From: Dioscorea cayenensis subsp. rotundata | Lineage: Eukaryota > Streptophyta > Magnoliopsida > Dioscoreales > Dioscoreaceae | DNA: 64,000 nucleotides | Assembly: GCF_009730915.1 (NCBI RefSeq) | Contig: NC_052489.1 | Location: 30,931,916 to 30,995,915, forward strand | Direction: 5' to 3' | In this document: one piece after another, positions 1-18,283 of the stretch | Numbering within the stretch: the stretch's first letter is position 1 | How the letters are laid out: each line of letters begins with the position of its first letter | Translations under genes and position numbers: made by a program | The notes under the pieces: generated by a model | Told to the model about the DNA's origin: nothing | The model's database searches: none | The model's input: only the letters and a program-made list of their open reading frames with translations

Positions 1-2010
1 AGCAAAAATAAAATGCAATGAGATGCTTTGTTGATGCATTGTAAACCCTGATGAACTTGAAACCTTACCCTTCATCCAAAAATGAATCTTTCAGGGATCC
101 TCCAGCCTTTTTAATGATTTGGATAGCCTCCAAATTTGTACTGCCCTGTTGTTTTAAAAGTATAGCTTGTCATATAAATGTGCATCTTCTCATATTTGCA
201 TTACTAATTATCTAGAAATAATCTAGCTAATCATACATAGAAGGAAAAGGATAGAATGGTATTTATCAAATATAATGCCATGACCAATCACCCATGAACA
301 AGCCAAAAATAAAAGAACCCATTTCAGAAACCATAAAAATTAAGCATGGGAGAGATTAAATTGTTTAAAACTAACGATTACTTTTACATTTAAACATTGC
401 TCACAATGCAAATAGAAGGTAATGTAATTTAGGGAAGTAGACCGACGTCACCTTGAGCCTCATGACAGCATCCACTGCTAATTGAGCAAAATATTCCTTG
501 TCTTGGGCGAGTATCTTTGAACTAAGAGTCGTCATAGCTATTTTCATCAGATCTGACTTAAATTTCTCTGCATTGCCACATGAGAATATCATGATAAAAG
601 GCCATTCACTGAAGAAACAGCAAGATATAGGAAGCATGTGCATGAAGGGTGCGAAAGTGCATGCATATGGGTAGGTGAATCTAATCACGTCTGATCAAAC
701 TCCAGCATGAAAATATTGAATTAATATGTGAAAAAGTGAGATTGAATGTGAAAGACCCAATAAAACACTTTTCACTCTCCGAAACAAATTGGAACATAGA
801 AATAACACGAAGGCACAAAAGAACAAATTGCGAAGTGAAATTTTTCTAATAAAAAAAAACCTGGATCCTGTTTGTTATCCATGGCCTTTTGCAATAGAGC
901 ATTTCGAGCACATTCAGCAGCCATCCTGTAACCTACATCACATAACATAGATCCATTTTAAATAAGTTCGCAATGAAGTAAGCGGCCTATGCCATTAGCA
1001 CTGTGAATGTTATACAGTAGAAAATTTATGTAAACCTGCAATTATAGTCATTGGATGAATCTTTGCCATGGTTAGCTTCTCAGCTTCTCTAAGAAGCTCT
1101 CCAGCCAAAACAACAACAGATGTTGTCCCATCACCAACTTCATCATCTTGAACTTTAGAAATATCTGACCATTAAAGACTAAGGAGGAACATGTTCTTTG
1201 CAAAGCTTTGATAGGAATGCACAAATTAATGAGCAAACATTCAAATGTAAAGTTCAACAAGATCATGTGCACATCATTAGTGAAGGATACCCACAAGGAC
1301 CTTGGCAGCAGGGTTATCAATGTGGAGAGACTTCAGGATGGTGGCACCATCATTAGTGACAGTAACATTGTGTCCCCTTCCAGTTGATTGCAAGATCTTG
1401 TCCTAGATTAGCAATATGCATGCATAGAAACGTTAAACAACTTCCACTCATCTCAAGAGCCAAACAGCACTGATCGACCAAAAAGAAAGAAGAAAGAAGA
1501 GAATATAATACCATTCCTTTCGGACCTAAGGTGGTCTTCACCAAATCAGCTATCGCCATTGCACCAATAAATGATGCCTGTTCCAATTAATCAAATCATA
1601 TCCAAACTAAAGTAGCAAACTTTCAGTTCAAAAGCTCATAATTACATAACGTTTCATTGAGATCCAAATCGATATCAAGTTCACAAAAATTAAAAATCTT
1701 CCCAAAATTTTTTTTTTAAAAAAAACATCAATTTACATTAGATCACAATCACCAGCATTACTTGACAACATTCGCACAGAAGATCAAGGGCAAAATCCTA
1801 CCTTTTTCAGAAACAAAACCATAAAAACCACAACAAAAGGTGAAATCATACCATTCTTGCACGGTCTCCTTTCTCTTCGGTGGCTTCATCCTTGAGCAGC
1901 CGTTCAACCTACACGCACAATCCAGCAGCAATAGAACAACAGATAGATCAACAACAAAGATGGGATAAACAATAACAAAAAAGAAGATTTCGATACGATC
2001 ATACCGCCAT
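1..2010 (-). CDS. CCT2: CCT2, T-complex protein 1 subunit beta (5' part only)
   Basis: Subunit of the cytosolic TRiC/CCT group II chaperonin, which folds actin, tubulin and other proteins in an ATP-driven double ring. Eight exons are visible, read right to left: 2005-2010, 1852-1908, 1512-1577, 1291-1402, 1036-1164, 861-932, 452-567 and 69-145. They give about 211 of the usual ~527 residues; the rest lies beyond the left edge. Seen in the sequence: [19 protein letters not shown], then [14 protein letters not shown] and a [15 protein letters not shown] block, the ATP-binding signatures of the chaperonin family, followed by [14 protein letters not shown], which is typical of the beta subunit. 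The start is the ATG at 2010; the first exon encodes only Met-Ala. Phases join cleanly at every junction. The intron at 1165-1290 has a U12-type donor. The AAACCCTA motif upstream (about 2137) is common before plant housekeeping genes. Confidence 0.95.
1165..1290 (-). other. Probable U12-type intron in CCT2
   Basis: The intron starts GTATCCTTC on the minus strand, matching the minor-spliceosome donor consensus. It has a CCTTAG-like branch site about 15 bases before the acceptor and no long pyrimidine tract. Phase is 1. All other introns seen in this gene have ordinary GT donors. Confidence 0.6.
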
Positions 2011-2899
2011 TGGAGGGGTTCGAAGAGGAGATCTGATTCGAGTGACGAAGTAGAGCAAAACCCGCAAGAGATTGAAGTAAGAGCGGCAAAACGAGAACAG
2101 CCCTTCGACTTCGAGACTGTTTCTTTTTGCCGTAGTTAAACCCTAGAATCGTCCAGAACGGGGTAGCGGATCGGGTTGGGTTGTGAAAACGGGTTGGATC
2201 CGAAGTGAAGAAATCCGGCCCGTTTACCCTCTTTTGAATTGTTATCCTGTTCCGTTGGATCATCTTTACATTTTTTTTAACGTTCTGCTAATTATAAATT
2301 ACTAAAATAATTGTTCATAAAAGATTTTATTTATTTATTTAATTATTATTAATTAAATTCCCTCCTTTTGCCATTTAATGCTTTTTCTTAAAATTTTTTT
2401 ATAAAATTTCATTTTTTTTTTTTTGGTTAAATCATTTACAAGAATTTTTATAAATGGAACTTGATACAAGTAAAACTTAAAATCCGCGAAACCAGAGAAT
2501 CATGCATCATGAAGGTTTTAGGCCACCAGATGTTTCTTAATTAAGAAATAAACATAAAATGTTCATAAATATATCATAATAAAAGTTAAACCAGTGTGGA
2601 GAATGGCTTCCTTGATCTCTCTGATTAAGCAGAGTCCAGGTTAGGATGAAAAAGGAAACTTGCATCAATTAATACCGAATAGAAATACAATATAAAAAGA
2701 AAATTCATGCAACCTATAATGAAGATTAAAAAAAATTGACAACATAAGTAAAATTTCCAGGCATCTCTGGTCTAGAGACCAACAAATACAAGGTTTTGTA
2801 GAACAAGAAACAGCAGGAGAGGTCATCTCTGGAGCTGCTTTCTGGGCTTAAAGAACGTCGCTAAGATGACGATCGGCATGAAAAACCTGCCTGCAAGAT
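2011..2899. other. Intergenic: CCT2 upstream region and ARF 3' region
   Basis: The right-hand side of CCT2 holds its 5' UTR and promoter (2011 to about 2260, relatively GC-rich). From about 2270 to 2450 it is A/T-rich and featureless. The segment 2460-2899 is probably the 3' UTR and flank of the ARF gene. I see no further gene. Confidence 0.4.
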
Positions 2900-5653
<2,754 letters not shown>

Positions 5654-8600
5654 TCATGAAGAAATGGAACTGTAACTCTCTACTGGATCGGATTCTTCGA
5701 GCATTGCTGCTGCTTGGTAGCAGTCAGCTGCCTCAAGCAATCTCCTCTCATCCCTGTGAACCATGCCGAGATAATACCAGGCCATCCTGTTTGTGGGTTC
5801 AACTTTTAGAGCATCCATCAGGAAGGATCTCGCGACGGGCAAAGCTTTAGAGCCTCTCTTCCAGAGCAAACTCGCAAGGGATACCTTGCAGTGGACATGG
5901 CTCAGGTCTAAAGAGAGTGCATTGAAGTAAGATGCCGATGCTTCTAAAGTCTCTCCGTGGGCTTCATGCTTAGAACCTGGTAGATCACATGCATAAATGT
6001 GACGGAATGTAGAGAATAAACGAAAATGATGTTTCATGGGTATCGGCAATTTTGTATGTACCTTGAACATGCATCGTAGCAGCGGAAAATGGCTTCAGCA
6101 TCTTAGCCTTCTCCAGGCATATTTCCGCGTCTCTCCAATGAGAAAGGCTGGAATATAAATTCGCAAGACCTTGCCACACTTCAAACTCATTGATTCTATC
6201 TTCCTCCACATGTCAAACGATTGACAAAATATTAAGTCAAATTGATACAAAAACCTTTCATTTGACAATTAGAGACATGTTCACATGGAACAAAGAGAAG
6301 TGCATCAAACCTGAAGTACTTCTGAGAAATCCAAATGACTTTCTTTGGGCCTGAACAAGTGCAAGCAAGAGACGATATGCTTCCACTGCCTCCATAGGCA
6401 GAGACTGAGCAGCTTTCAGTTTTGCTTTGATTCTGAGCAATGGCCCCTGTTCCCATTTTGCAGTCTGCTCAATGGCAGCATCAATAACAACTTCAGCTTC
6501 CAAGTACCTCCGCTGGGCTGATAAAACCAAAGCGAGCAGTATCCAGCCTTTTGAGATAGATCCGCCAGTTGCATCAATAAACTCTTTCGCAAATCTGAGC
6601 GCAGCATTGGAATTATATTGCACAGCATATTCAAAGCTCAAGTCAAAAAGCAAATCTGGGTTTTGGCCCTCTTGGGCAATTGCTTCATCCAGTGCTTTTA
6701 ATGCTTCAACTTGATGGCAAGAACGCTCCTGGTCTGAAAAAGCAATTTTACCTAGTTTTCCAAAACAGAGACCCAAATAGCGGAGACCCACAGCTCTAAG
6801 ATGTTTATTCACACCATGAGCATTTGCTATAGCTCTCTGAGCATATTCTACTCCTTCAGATGCGAGAAGAGAATCCTCACTACAGATCTTCGCAGCAAAT
6901 AATATTGCAGGTAGATCATTAGGACATTCATTCTTATTTAAGAATTTCCTCAATAAATTTAAGGCAGCTTCATTTTGACCTTCTGCATGGTAGCAAAGAG
7001 CCAATCTAAACCATCTATCACATCGTGGGTACATCCCGGGTAATATTTCTTCAAATTGCCTTGCAAGCACAGAGGTCTGGCCAGCAAGAGACAGTGCAAA
7101 TGTAAAATGCTCCATCACTGAAGGATCCCACTGTGTCTTACCAAGGCACCACTTCTTTAATAGCATCATCAGAAGTAGTATGGCTTCCTCCAAATTGTTC
7201 TTTGGTACATATGCACCATCGGTCTGGGCAGCCAAACTGGGGGGACCAGCTTCTACACCACCATACAGCAAAAGCACAACAAACCTTTTCTGGATTCTAA
7301 CACAGCATTCATCATCAAGATTCCAATGACTGAGAAGAGCACGCCGGTAACAAGACAAAGCTTCCTGATTGTGTCCAGCTTGTTTGCAAAGCTCTGGAAG
7401 GAGCTCTACAGCCTTACTGACAGTTTCTTGTAATTTGGCATCCACCATCATGCCTGGTATGCCGTGCTGAAACATCTTTTCCACAGCATCAAGAACACTC
7501 TTACATTCTTGAGCGGCCTCTACACAGCACAGGATACATTTCTTCAGAACTATAAGCTCCTTATAAGATTAAAAGAAGACCACTAACCATTTATACCAGA
7601 AAGTTACTGATGTTATGGTACTTTAAAGATACACAAACATTAACACATCATAGTGTGTTAAGACACAAAACAGCAGTCAGTACCTGCAGCTTTACCAAGC
7701 TTTAAAAGTGACATGGACTTCAAGTAGATGGCTTCAAGGACTAGGCTAGCAGCATGCTGAGACACTGAATGTAGTGATTCTGTGCGGGAACGGTTCCTCT
7801 TTGAAGAAGGCTTTTCGGAAAGACCAGGTTGCAGACGCTGTATAGCAGCCTGAAGATCTATTCCATCAAACACTCGAAGAGCAGCTTCTACGTTGCCTCT
7901 TTGATACTCCAACCTTCCTAGAAGGGCTCTTGCTTCCTGCAACACCAATCGTCTTGAACTTCAAAAAATATAAAAGAGAAATACTCACTCAATAGAGAAT
8001 CTAGTTACCAAGCTCAAGAAATCAGAAAATAAAGAGGAGGCTGCAACAGTTCTTCACTAACAGTCAGAAACAGAAAAGGATTCTATGGGAACACCCTAAA
8101 AAACCATTGCAATTTCCAGACTTTTGCATCAAATGCAATAACAAAACAACCAAATAATTTCAGAATTCCTCCAGGAAACACATCTGGAACTTCCCGAGTA
8201 GAAAAGACCACATACCACCACCACTGAAATGTCAAAGATCAAGTTCTATCAAATTATGGCGACAAAGTAAGGTCCTTTTATCACTGATAAGATGAAAAAG
8301 ACCATCTTTTTATGCAAGAAGCAATCTCAACCTATGGTCCCCAATATAAAATTAAAAAAAAGCTCAGCCGCCTGTACTAATTCAATGACAACAAACCATC
8401 AAAATGAGAACTTCCAATCAAACAATGCCATAAAACATTCCCAAAAAAGTTAAGGTACTCTAGCAACAGCTTCTAAGCTTATTTGAACGCCACTACATAC
8501 TATTACTACAGAATCATCATCAGTACTCATCCAAGTCGGTTTTTCTTTTCCCTAACGTCTCATCTTAAAAAGGCAGCAACGGTATCGCACCACATCATGG

Positions 8601-9156
8601 ATTCCCATCTCATACAACCAAAAAAGAGCGATAACTCATCTTCATTGTCATTATTGGAACAAAAACTTTAAAAATCAAAATTTCACCTAAAGCTCAAGCT
8701 AGAGCATGCTATATCCACTAAAAACAACTTCTGTGAATCTTTTAGCACCAGCCACAATAAACCCCAGCAAATAAACCATCTGAAACAAACAAATATCCAA
8801 CAATTTGTAACAAAATGGTTTTCTCCCCTAATTCTAACAAAATATATAAAGAAACACAAATATTTCACAGTAAAAGGACAAAACCATTATCTCAATCCAT
8901 CAAAACCAGACCAAAAGTCAACATTGTCGACGACTACAACAAAGCCATGAAAAGCAAAATCCTCAAAACTCCTGCTAAACCCTATAAAAATCCAACCTTT
9001 CCTAACAAAATAGAGTACGCTCACCTCGTAGTTGAGGGACAGGCCCTCGCGGAGCGATGACTCGGCCTCTTGGATGTCGCCCTCGTCAAGCTTGACCTCA
9101 TCATCGGAAGCCTTCACGGGAGAGCCCGTTCGCCAGCACCACCGTGCCATCATCAT
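5654..9156 (-). CDS. NPG1: NPG1-type calmodulin-binding TPR protein (No Pollen Germination 1)
   Basis: TPR protein of the NPG family. Arabidopsis NPG1 is needed for pollen germination and binds calmodulin; family members have also been linked to PI4K complexes at the plasma membrane. Five coding exons: 9025-9156, 7684-7936, 6311-7519, 6062-6199 and 5654-5976, giving 684 residues against about 704 in Arabidopsis. Seen: VKLDEGDIQEAESSLREGL, EARALLGRLEYQRGNVEAAL, DGIDLQAAIQRLQ, then repeated TPR helices through to EESDPVESYSSISS. These match NPG1 better than NPGR1 or NPGR2. The start ATG at 9156 is the first in frame after an upstream stop. The first intron is 1,088 bases. The acceptor of exon 4 (AAG at 6200) is weak, so that boundary could be different. 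No internal frame break was seen. Confidence 0.92.
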
Positions 9157-10050
9157 CCCCTTTGAGCCTCATCCTTCGCCGTCGATCACGCGACCGGCGA
9201 TCGACCGGAAGAGATGGATCGAGAAGGGGATCGGGAGATCCGAGATCCGATCGCCAGCGAGTGTCTCATTGGAAGGAACGAGGAGGTACAGCGACAGGGC
9301 GGTGACCGGACCGAGCTTTAACGCCTTTAATGCTTGTCGGGGGTGGTGACAGGGAAGCAAGAAGGAAATAACTCATGAATATAATAGAACAGTAAGTTAT
9401 ACAGTACGGTATCATATTCGACCGTTAGATTGTCTTAATAATCGTGTCGTTTTAATCACGAGGATATCGAGCGGTTGGGATTGGGGGAGCTGGAGTCTAG
9501 AGTAGGTTTGTTTAGATGTTTGACCTTAAGATTCGTGTTTGACGGGGACCACAGAATCTCAAGATTCTCAACAGTGTAGAGACCGAATCACGAGGCAGAG
9601 ACTGGGAAATGTAATCCAATACGTACATATACCAGTATAAAAATACTTAAAAAATTTTATTAACAATAAAAATTTAAAAATTTAGAACTTTAATAATGAC
9701 TTGAGTGTATTTTCTTATATTTTTTTAAAGATTAAATTAGTTTATTTATTTACGGGCTCATTGACTTACACCATATTGACTGAAAGTCACTTTCAAGATG
9801 GAAAATAAAATAATATACAAGACTATAATACTATATTAATGTTTTAAAATAATGAGATTTAATAATCGATGGCTGTTGATCTTGAGTTTTATCTTAACCG
9901 TTTATCGGGTTTGAGATGGAAATCGACGGCTGATATTGGTTCCGTTCGGGGTTTAGACTGAGATTAACTAACAATGCTTTTCATAAAGTCTCCTCTTCAT
10001 CTTCACCACGAAATTTGGGGGTTTTGCGCGCTTGATCTCCGGCGGCATCG
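9157..10050. promoter_or_regulatory. Divergent intergenic region between NPG1 and VIP3-like gene
   Basis: About 890 bases separate two start codons that point away from each other, so this must hold the promoters and 5' UTRs of both genes. The ends are GC-richer (leaders). The middle, about 9600-9850, is AT-rich. Several short motifs recur, such as GACCGTTAGAT near 9419 and ATCGACGGCTG near 9922, but I cannot assign factors to them. Confidence 0.5.
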
Positions 10051-12692
10051 ATGAAGCTCGCCGGAATAAAATCGGTGGAGAACGCCCACGATGAGTCCAT
10101 TTGGACTGCGGCGTGGGCGCCTGCGACGGAGACGCGGTCGGCGCTTCTTCTCACTGGCTCGCTCGACGAGACCGTACGGTTCTGGAGCTCCGACGAGCTA
10201 AACCAGGTTGGGACACCCTCAGGTGGACATGCCCTCGGAGTTGTGGCAGTCGCTGCTCATCCCGCCGGATTCCTGGCCGCCTCTGCCTCTCTGGACAGCT
10301 TCATTAGGGTTTTTGAGATCGATTCCAATTCCACCATTGCCACACTCGAGGCGCCGCCATCCGAGGTTTGGGGCATGCAATTTGATCCAAAGGTGAGATC
10401 TTTTGTTTTCATCTGCCTATACCTTTTTGCTCGTTGTTGCTTGGATTGAAAGCAGGGTTTTGTAGCCAGATGCTTTTGTTGTCCTGAATAATTTCACTTT
10501 GCTTTGTGAGTCTTTCTTGCGACTGTGTCTCGTCTGAAATTACATGTCAAATGAGTGAGATGCCTTCAGAGATGTTTTGAGAGTAGGTGGGAGTGGTGTT
10601 AGGTAAGCAATGATTGAAATAGTCTTCTTTCAATAGCTAGCTTGCAGCCATATGTAACAATGAACTGACTTATTATTGTTCTCAGTGTCGCTTACTGTTT
10701 GTATTAGCATTTCGGATCCTTTTATTGGTGGATGTATGGTTTGCTCATTCAAGGCATTTCAATTCCAATTCCCCTTTCAGATTCATGTTATTCATTACTC
10801 ACATCCCATATTCATACATTTTGGAGAGAAAATAATTGTAGCCTAGCCATCAAGACATCTGCAATTCTGCTAGTTCAGGGATGTAGATAGTTGTGTCCAA
10901 GGACCATAACGATGATCTTTGGAAAGCCGTTTTCTCATCTTAAAACTGAGATATTCAGTTGAGATTGCTTGGGCATCAAAATGTTCAGAGCAATCCTTGC
11001 CTACCCAGGATGCAGTGCACCAATATGCATCATTTCGAACCATTGATATATTATCTCAATGCCACATGACATAGCCTATAGTCTTAATGCAATGCATCAT
11101 GGTGTAGACAAGAATTTTCTAGATGTTCATTGTGGTCCCTCATACAGTCATATTGTTGTTTTACTCTCTCTTTGGCTTTGAGTTAATCTGCCAGATATTG
11201 CACGATATTGAGGATATTGGATAAATTATGTTGGTATTCTGACCTGTGACATTTGCTTGTTGTATTTGGATTTATTTTATATTAGGCAGCAATTACATGA
11301 TGTCTGCATTAAACATTGTCTTATGATGCCTTGTACCAGATCACAGCTTTTTGAGCCTTGATTTACAATTATGTGGATTACTTGTCTATTGAGTGCATTT
11401 CCTTATTTATATTGTATTTCTACCACACATGTATTACAGCATTTCTTCTTATCAAAGAGGTCTCCACATTGGTCACCATCACATATATTACTAGTCTTTC
11501 ATTCTTTTATGTATAGCAAACAGAATATTGAATTTAGATAGGTTATATATTTTTCATTCCTTCTGCATAATTTTTTATCTGCCCTCAATGGACTTCTTTC
11601 TTCTTTCAAAGTAGAGATTCCCTGCAACTACTTGTAAACTTTGTGTCAGGATTCATTTAATCACTGCACTTGCAATTTATATGAGGTATTAAAGATAACT
11701 GTAGCCTCAATTGAACTGACTTCCTTGGCCATGTACAAGACAAAAGGGAAGATATGTGAAACATGGCAGATACTCACAGTATTTTATTTTGCTAATGATC
11801 CGCTATTATTTTTATCTGTCCTGTATAATTTTACATCCATTATTATCATCAAAAACTTAGAAGTATTCCATTTTAAAAAGCTGATTGTTCTAATTGTAAC
11901 TTGTAATTCTATCTGTTGTCTTATCTAACATCCCTGCTGGGTGCTTCAACTTTTCCAAAGTCAGCGTTGGCTGAGTTCTTGTGTGTATGGCTTGCATAAG
12001 TTATTAATCGAAAATGGATGTCTTTTATATGCTGACCGCAGTTCTGCCAATGTTTTTCCTTCAGGGCACTGTGCTTGCTGTTGCTGGTGGTGGAAGTGCT
12101 TCTGTGAAGCTGTGGGATACTTCCTCATGGCAGCTTATTGCCACCCTTGCAGTTCCTCCTCCAGAAGGATCTCGGCCTGCTGATAAGACTGGAAGTGGGA
12201 AATTTGTGCTCTCTGTTGCTTGGAGCCTTGATGGCCGACGCTTAGCTTGTGGATCCATGGACGGCACAATTGCTGTCTTTGATGTAGCTCGCGCTAAGTT
12301 CCTTCACCATCTCGATGGTCACTACATGCCAGTGAGGTCCATGGTGTACTCCCCAGTTGATCCACATGTGCTCTTCACTGCCTGCGATGACACACATGTA
12401 CACATGTATGATGCTGAGAGGAAGGGCATGATTGGGGCTATGTCAGGGCCATACGAGCTGGGTGCTTAGTGTGGATGCCAGTCCAGATGGGGCTGCCATT
12501 GCAACAGGCTCCAGCGATCGGACGGTGCGTCTGTGGGATCTCAGCATGCGGGCTTCTGTGCAGACGATGAGCAACCACACCGACCAAGTGTGGAGTGTGG
12601 CTTTCCGGCCACCCAGTGGAACAGGTCTGCGACTAGGCCGCCTTGCCAGCGTCTCTGATGACAAGAGCATCTCCTTGTATGACTACTCATAA
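10051..12692 (+). CDS. VIP3: VIP3 / SKI8 WD40-repeat protein, frame broken by one extra base
   Basis: WD40 beta-propeller shared by the Paf1 transcription-elongation complex and the SKI complex that feeds mRNA to the cytosolic exosome. Two exons, 10051-10392 and 12065-12692, with one 1.67 kb intron. Exon 1 opens MKLAGIKSVENAHDESIWTA; exon 2 carries GTVLAVAGGGSASVKLWD, FVLSVAWSLDGRRLACGSMDGT and, at the end, GSSDRTVRLWDLSMRA up to SVSDDKSISLYDYS. Total length fits the family (~322 residues). An extra C at 12449-12450 (GGGCC where GGGC would give Ser-Gly-His-Thr-Ser-Trp) throws the frame and makes an early stop at about 12467; the propeller sequence resumes at once in the next frame. Otherwise the gene looks intact, so a consensus error is likelier than decay. 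Confidence 0.93.
10393..12064 (+). other. Large intron of the VIP3-like gene
   Basis: GT at 10393 and AG at 12064 flank a 1,672-base AT-rich intron. I saw no convincing nested gene or transposon in it; the 95-residue open frame at 11641-11928 resembles nothing I recognise. Confidence 0.8.
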
Positions 12693-14207
12693 GTGTTTGT
12701 TTGTTGGCTTGGCTTGGCTTGTTAAGTTGAACCATCTGTTCTTGTTTTTGTGTAATCCAAGTTATCTTTTGTTTGATTTCACTGGATAGAACTTCTTTGG
12801 ATTCAGTCTGTTTGTTTGTTTGTGTTCATTGAGGTGTTAATCTAAGTAAATTATTTAAAGATCTACATCTCATGACTTGTAGGAAAGAAGACAAGTTCAT
12901 GAGTTATCATTCTGATGGAATTAGCCATGGGTTTAAAAAAAAAAACAAATAATTAATCCACGTCAGCAATAAGACAAAATTAACTTCAAAATCAAGGCGG
13001 GCATAGCCAATGGCCTGCCCAGTCAACCTGGGGGACTATATGAATAATATTATTACCACAAGTACTTTGGTTTTCAACCTTGTCCAGTTACCGTTTGACG
13101 TGGCATTTTTTTATTGGCGGTTTTAGATTTAGTCGGTTTTCTGGTCTGTAGAAAAAGGTCGTGAAGAGCAGCTGTTCTCTGGCTCGAGCTTCGACTGGTC
13201 ATCACTACTTCCACTCCTGCTGCTCGTCAGACGACCTCCTATTTTTCGCGTTGAAACCCTAGGGCGAAGAGATCGGGGTTTGGGTTTCGATTCCTCAGTG
13301 CCGATCGGATATCGCGCCATGCTCCGTCCGCTTGGATCTGGTGAGGGTTTCGCTGTGATCCATCTCTTTTCCTGTTGCTGTTTTTCCCTCTTTTTTTTTA
13401 GTTGATTTCTTGTTCGGAGTTTTTTTTGTGGGATTTTATGCTGAAGAACAAGAGGATGAAAGTTGAATGTTCAGGTTTTTAACCTGTTTTCCAAGGTATT
13501 TGATTGGTTTTCTTGAGGATTAATCTGTGTTAGAAGCTGGGTGTTGGCTGAGTTGTATGGTGTTTTGAGGATTGTTAGTGAACTGATTGAGAAAATTGGA
13601 TTTTTAGTTGATGTCATTCTATTTCTCAAAGCCCAAAGTTGTTTGGTGTTGTCTAGATCTCGTCGGGTTCTTGATTTGGGTCTCTATTGCAGAGCACGGT
13701 TAATGGTTTATGCCCTTGTGGATTCTAGCACTGATCTCTCGTTTTGCTGCTTGTTCAGTGCTTTTTGCTCTAACTACACCCCCTTTTTAGTGTTTCAATC
13801 CAACCAAAGATGCTGACTTTTTTCATATTTCTGCGTGGTGATGCGGGAACTTATAGGAACTTCGTGTCATTTGAAATCCTTATGGAAAGTCATTTATCCA
13901 CAAATTAGGTTAAGTTTTGGATTTTGTGGGAGTGGACACTTTCTGATGGTGTTTTATTGATCTATTTCTCAATATGATATCAAAGTTTGATCATTGTTGT
14001 GTGTTTCCCTTTGTTTAACTATAGTAAGCTATATTTGTTTGTTCTGCCAAATATATTCCACAAAAATTCAATAGCTTCTTTGTGCTTTTACTGTTCTAAT
14101 GGATGCTATTATTTTCTGTAACAGTCAAAGGAGCAGGTTCATTTAGCCAAAGTGCTTAAAAAAGTGTATCAAAGCTAAGGCATTTGGAGACTTTGAATTT
14201 GCATGCG
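12693..14207 (+). other. VIP3 3' region and leader of the GSK3-like kinase gene
   Basis: The stretch 12693 to about 12860 fits the VIP3 3' UTR. The kinase promoter lies in about 12900-13120. A GC-richer leader at about 13130-13340 ends in a good donor (CTG then gtgagg at 13341). A matching acceptor (ACAG) ends at 14124, giving a leader intron of about 780 bases and a second leader exon at 14125-14207. Confidence 0.5.
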
Positions 14208-17681
<3,474 letters not shown>

Positions 17682-18283
17682 TTCTCAAACGTTCAGGTAG
17701 TGTTAGCTTGTGAATGTTAACACTATCTTCCCCTCAACTGCTAAAATTAAGTGATCCTGTTGTGAAACCTCAGCTTTTGTTTGTCTGGAGATTATTGCCA
17801 TGAGACCCTGCACTTCTGTAAATCAGTTTCAAAAAACATTTGCTTTATCTTGACACTTCATTGTGTTATTGCAATTCCTGTTTCCAACCGCAAACTTATG
17901 TCTAAAATTATACACTGAATGTTCATTCGCCATTTGTTATTTGCTCAACAATATCGAGTTCAATTATGATCTTCAAATGTCTTGATGTATTATTATGTGT
18001 CATCTGCATTCTGTAAAATTAGAAACTCTTGCAATATGAATGGATGGATAATTGAAGAGATAAGAACCAGCAAGACAAGCAGTGGTAGAACTCAAGAGTT
18101 ATTAAAGCAATACATTCGTTTATTCGCCTTAAGTCTGAACATACAGGAAGATAGATCATAGGTTCAATAATTTAACCAGTTTTCTGTTTTCATTTCTTTG
18201 GTGCCTTTGCTTGCACCATGCACTGACTACACTTCCCAAAACACACACCAGTTTTTAAAAAAACTCATACACAAAGACAAGTT
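17682..18283. other. Convergent 3' ends of kinase and pyroglutamyl-peptidase genes
   Basis: About 600 bases between two stop codons that face each other, with AATAAA-like A/T stretches but no clear gene. It probably holds both 3' UTRs. Confidence 0.5.

Noticed and set aside
1904-2263. 119-residue minus-strand open frame
   Set aside because: It overlaps the CCT2 first exon and leader in another frame and has no recognisable domain; it is a shadow.
10101-10396. Overlapping plus-strand frames in VIP3 exon 1
   Set aside because: They are alternative frames of the WD40 coding sequence; only the first frame gives WD40 repeats.
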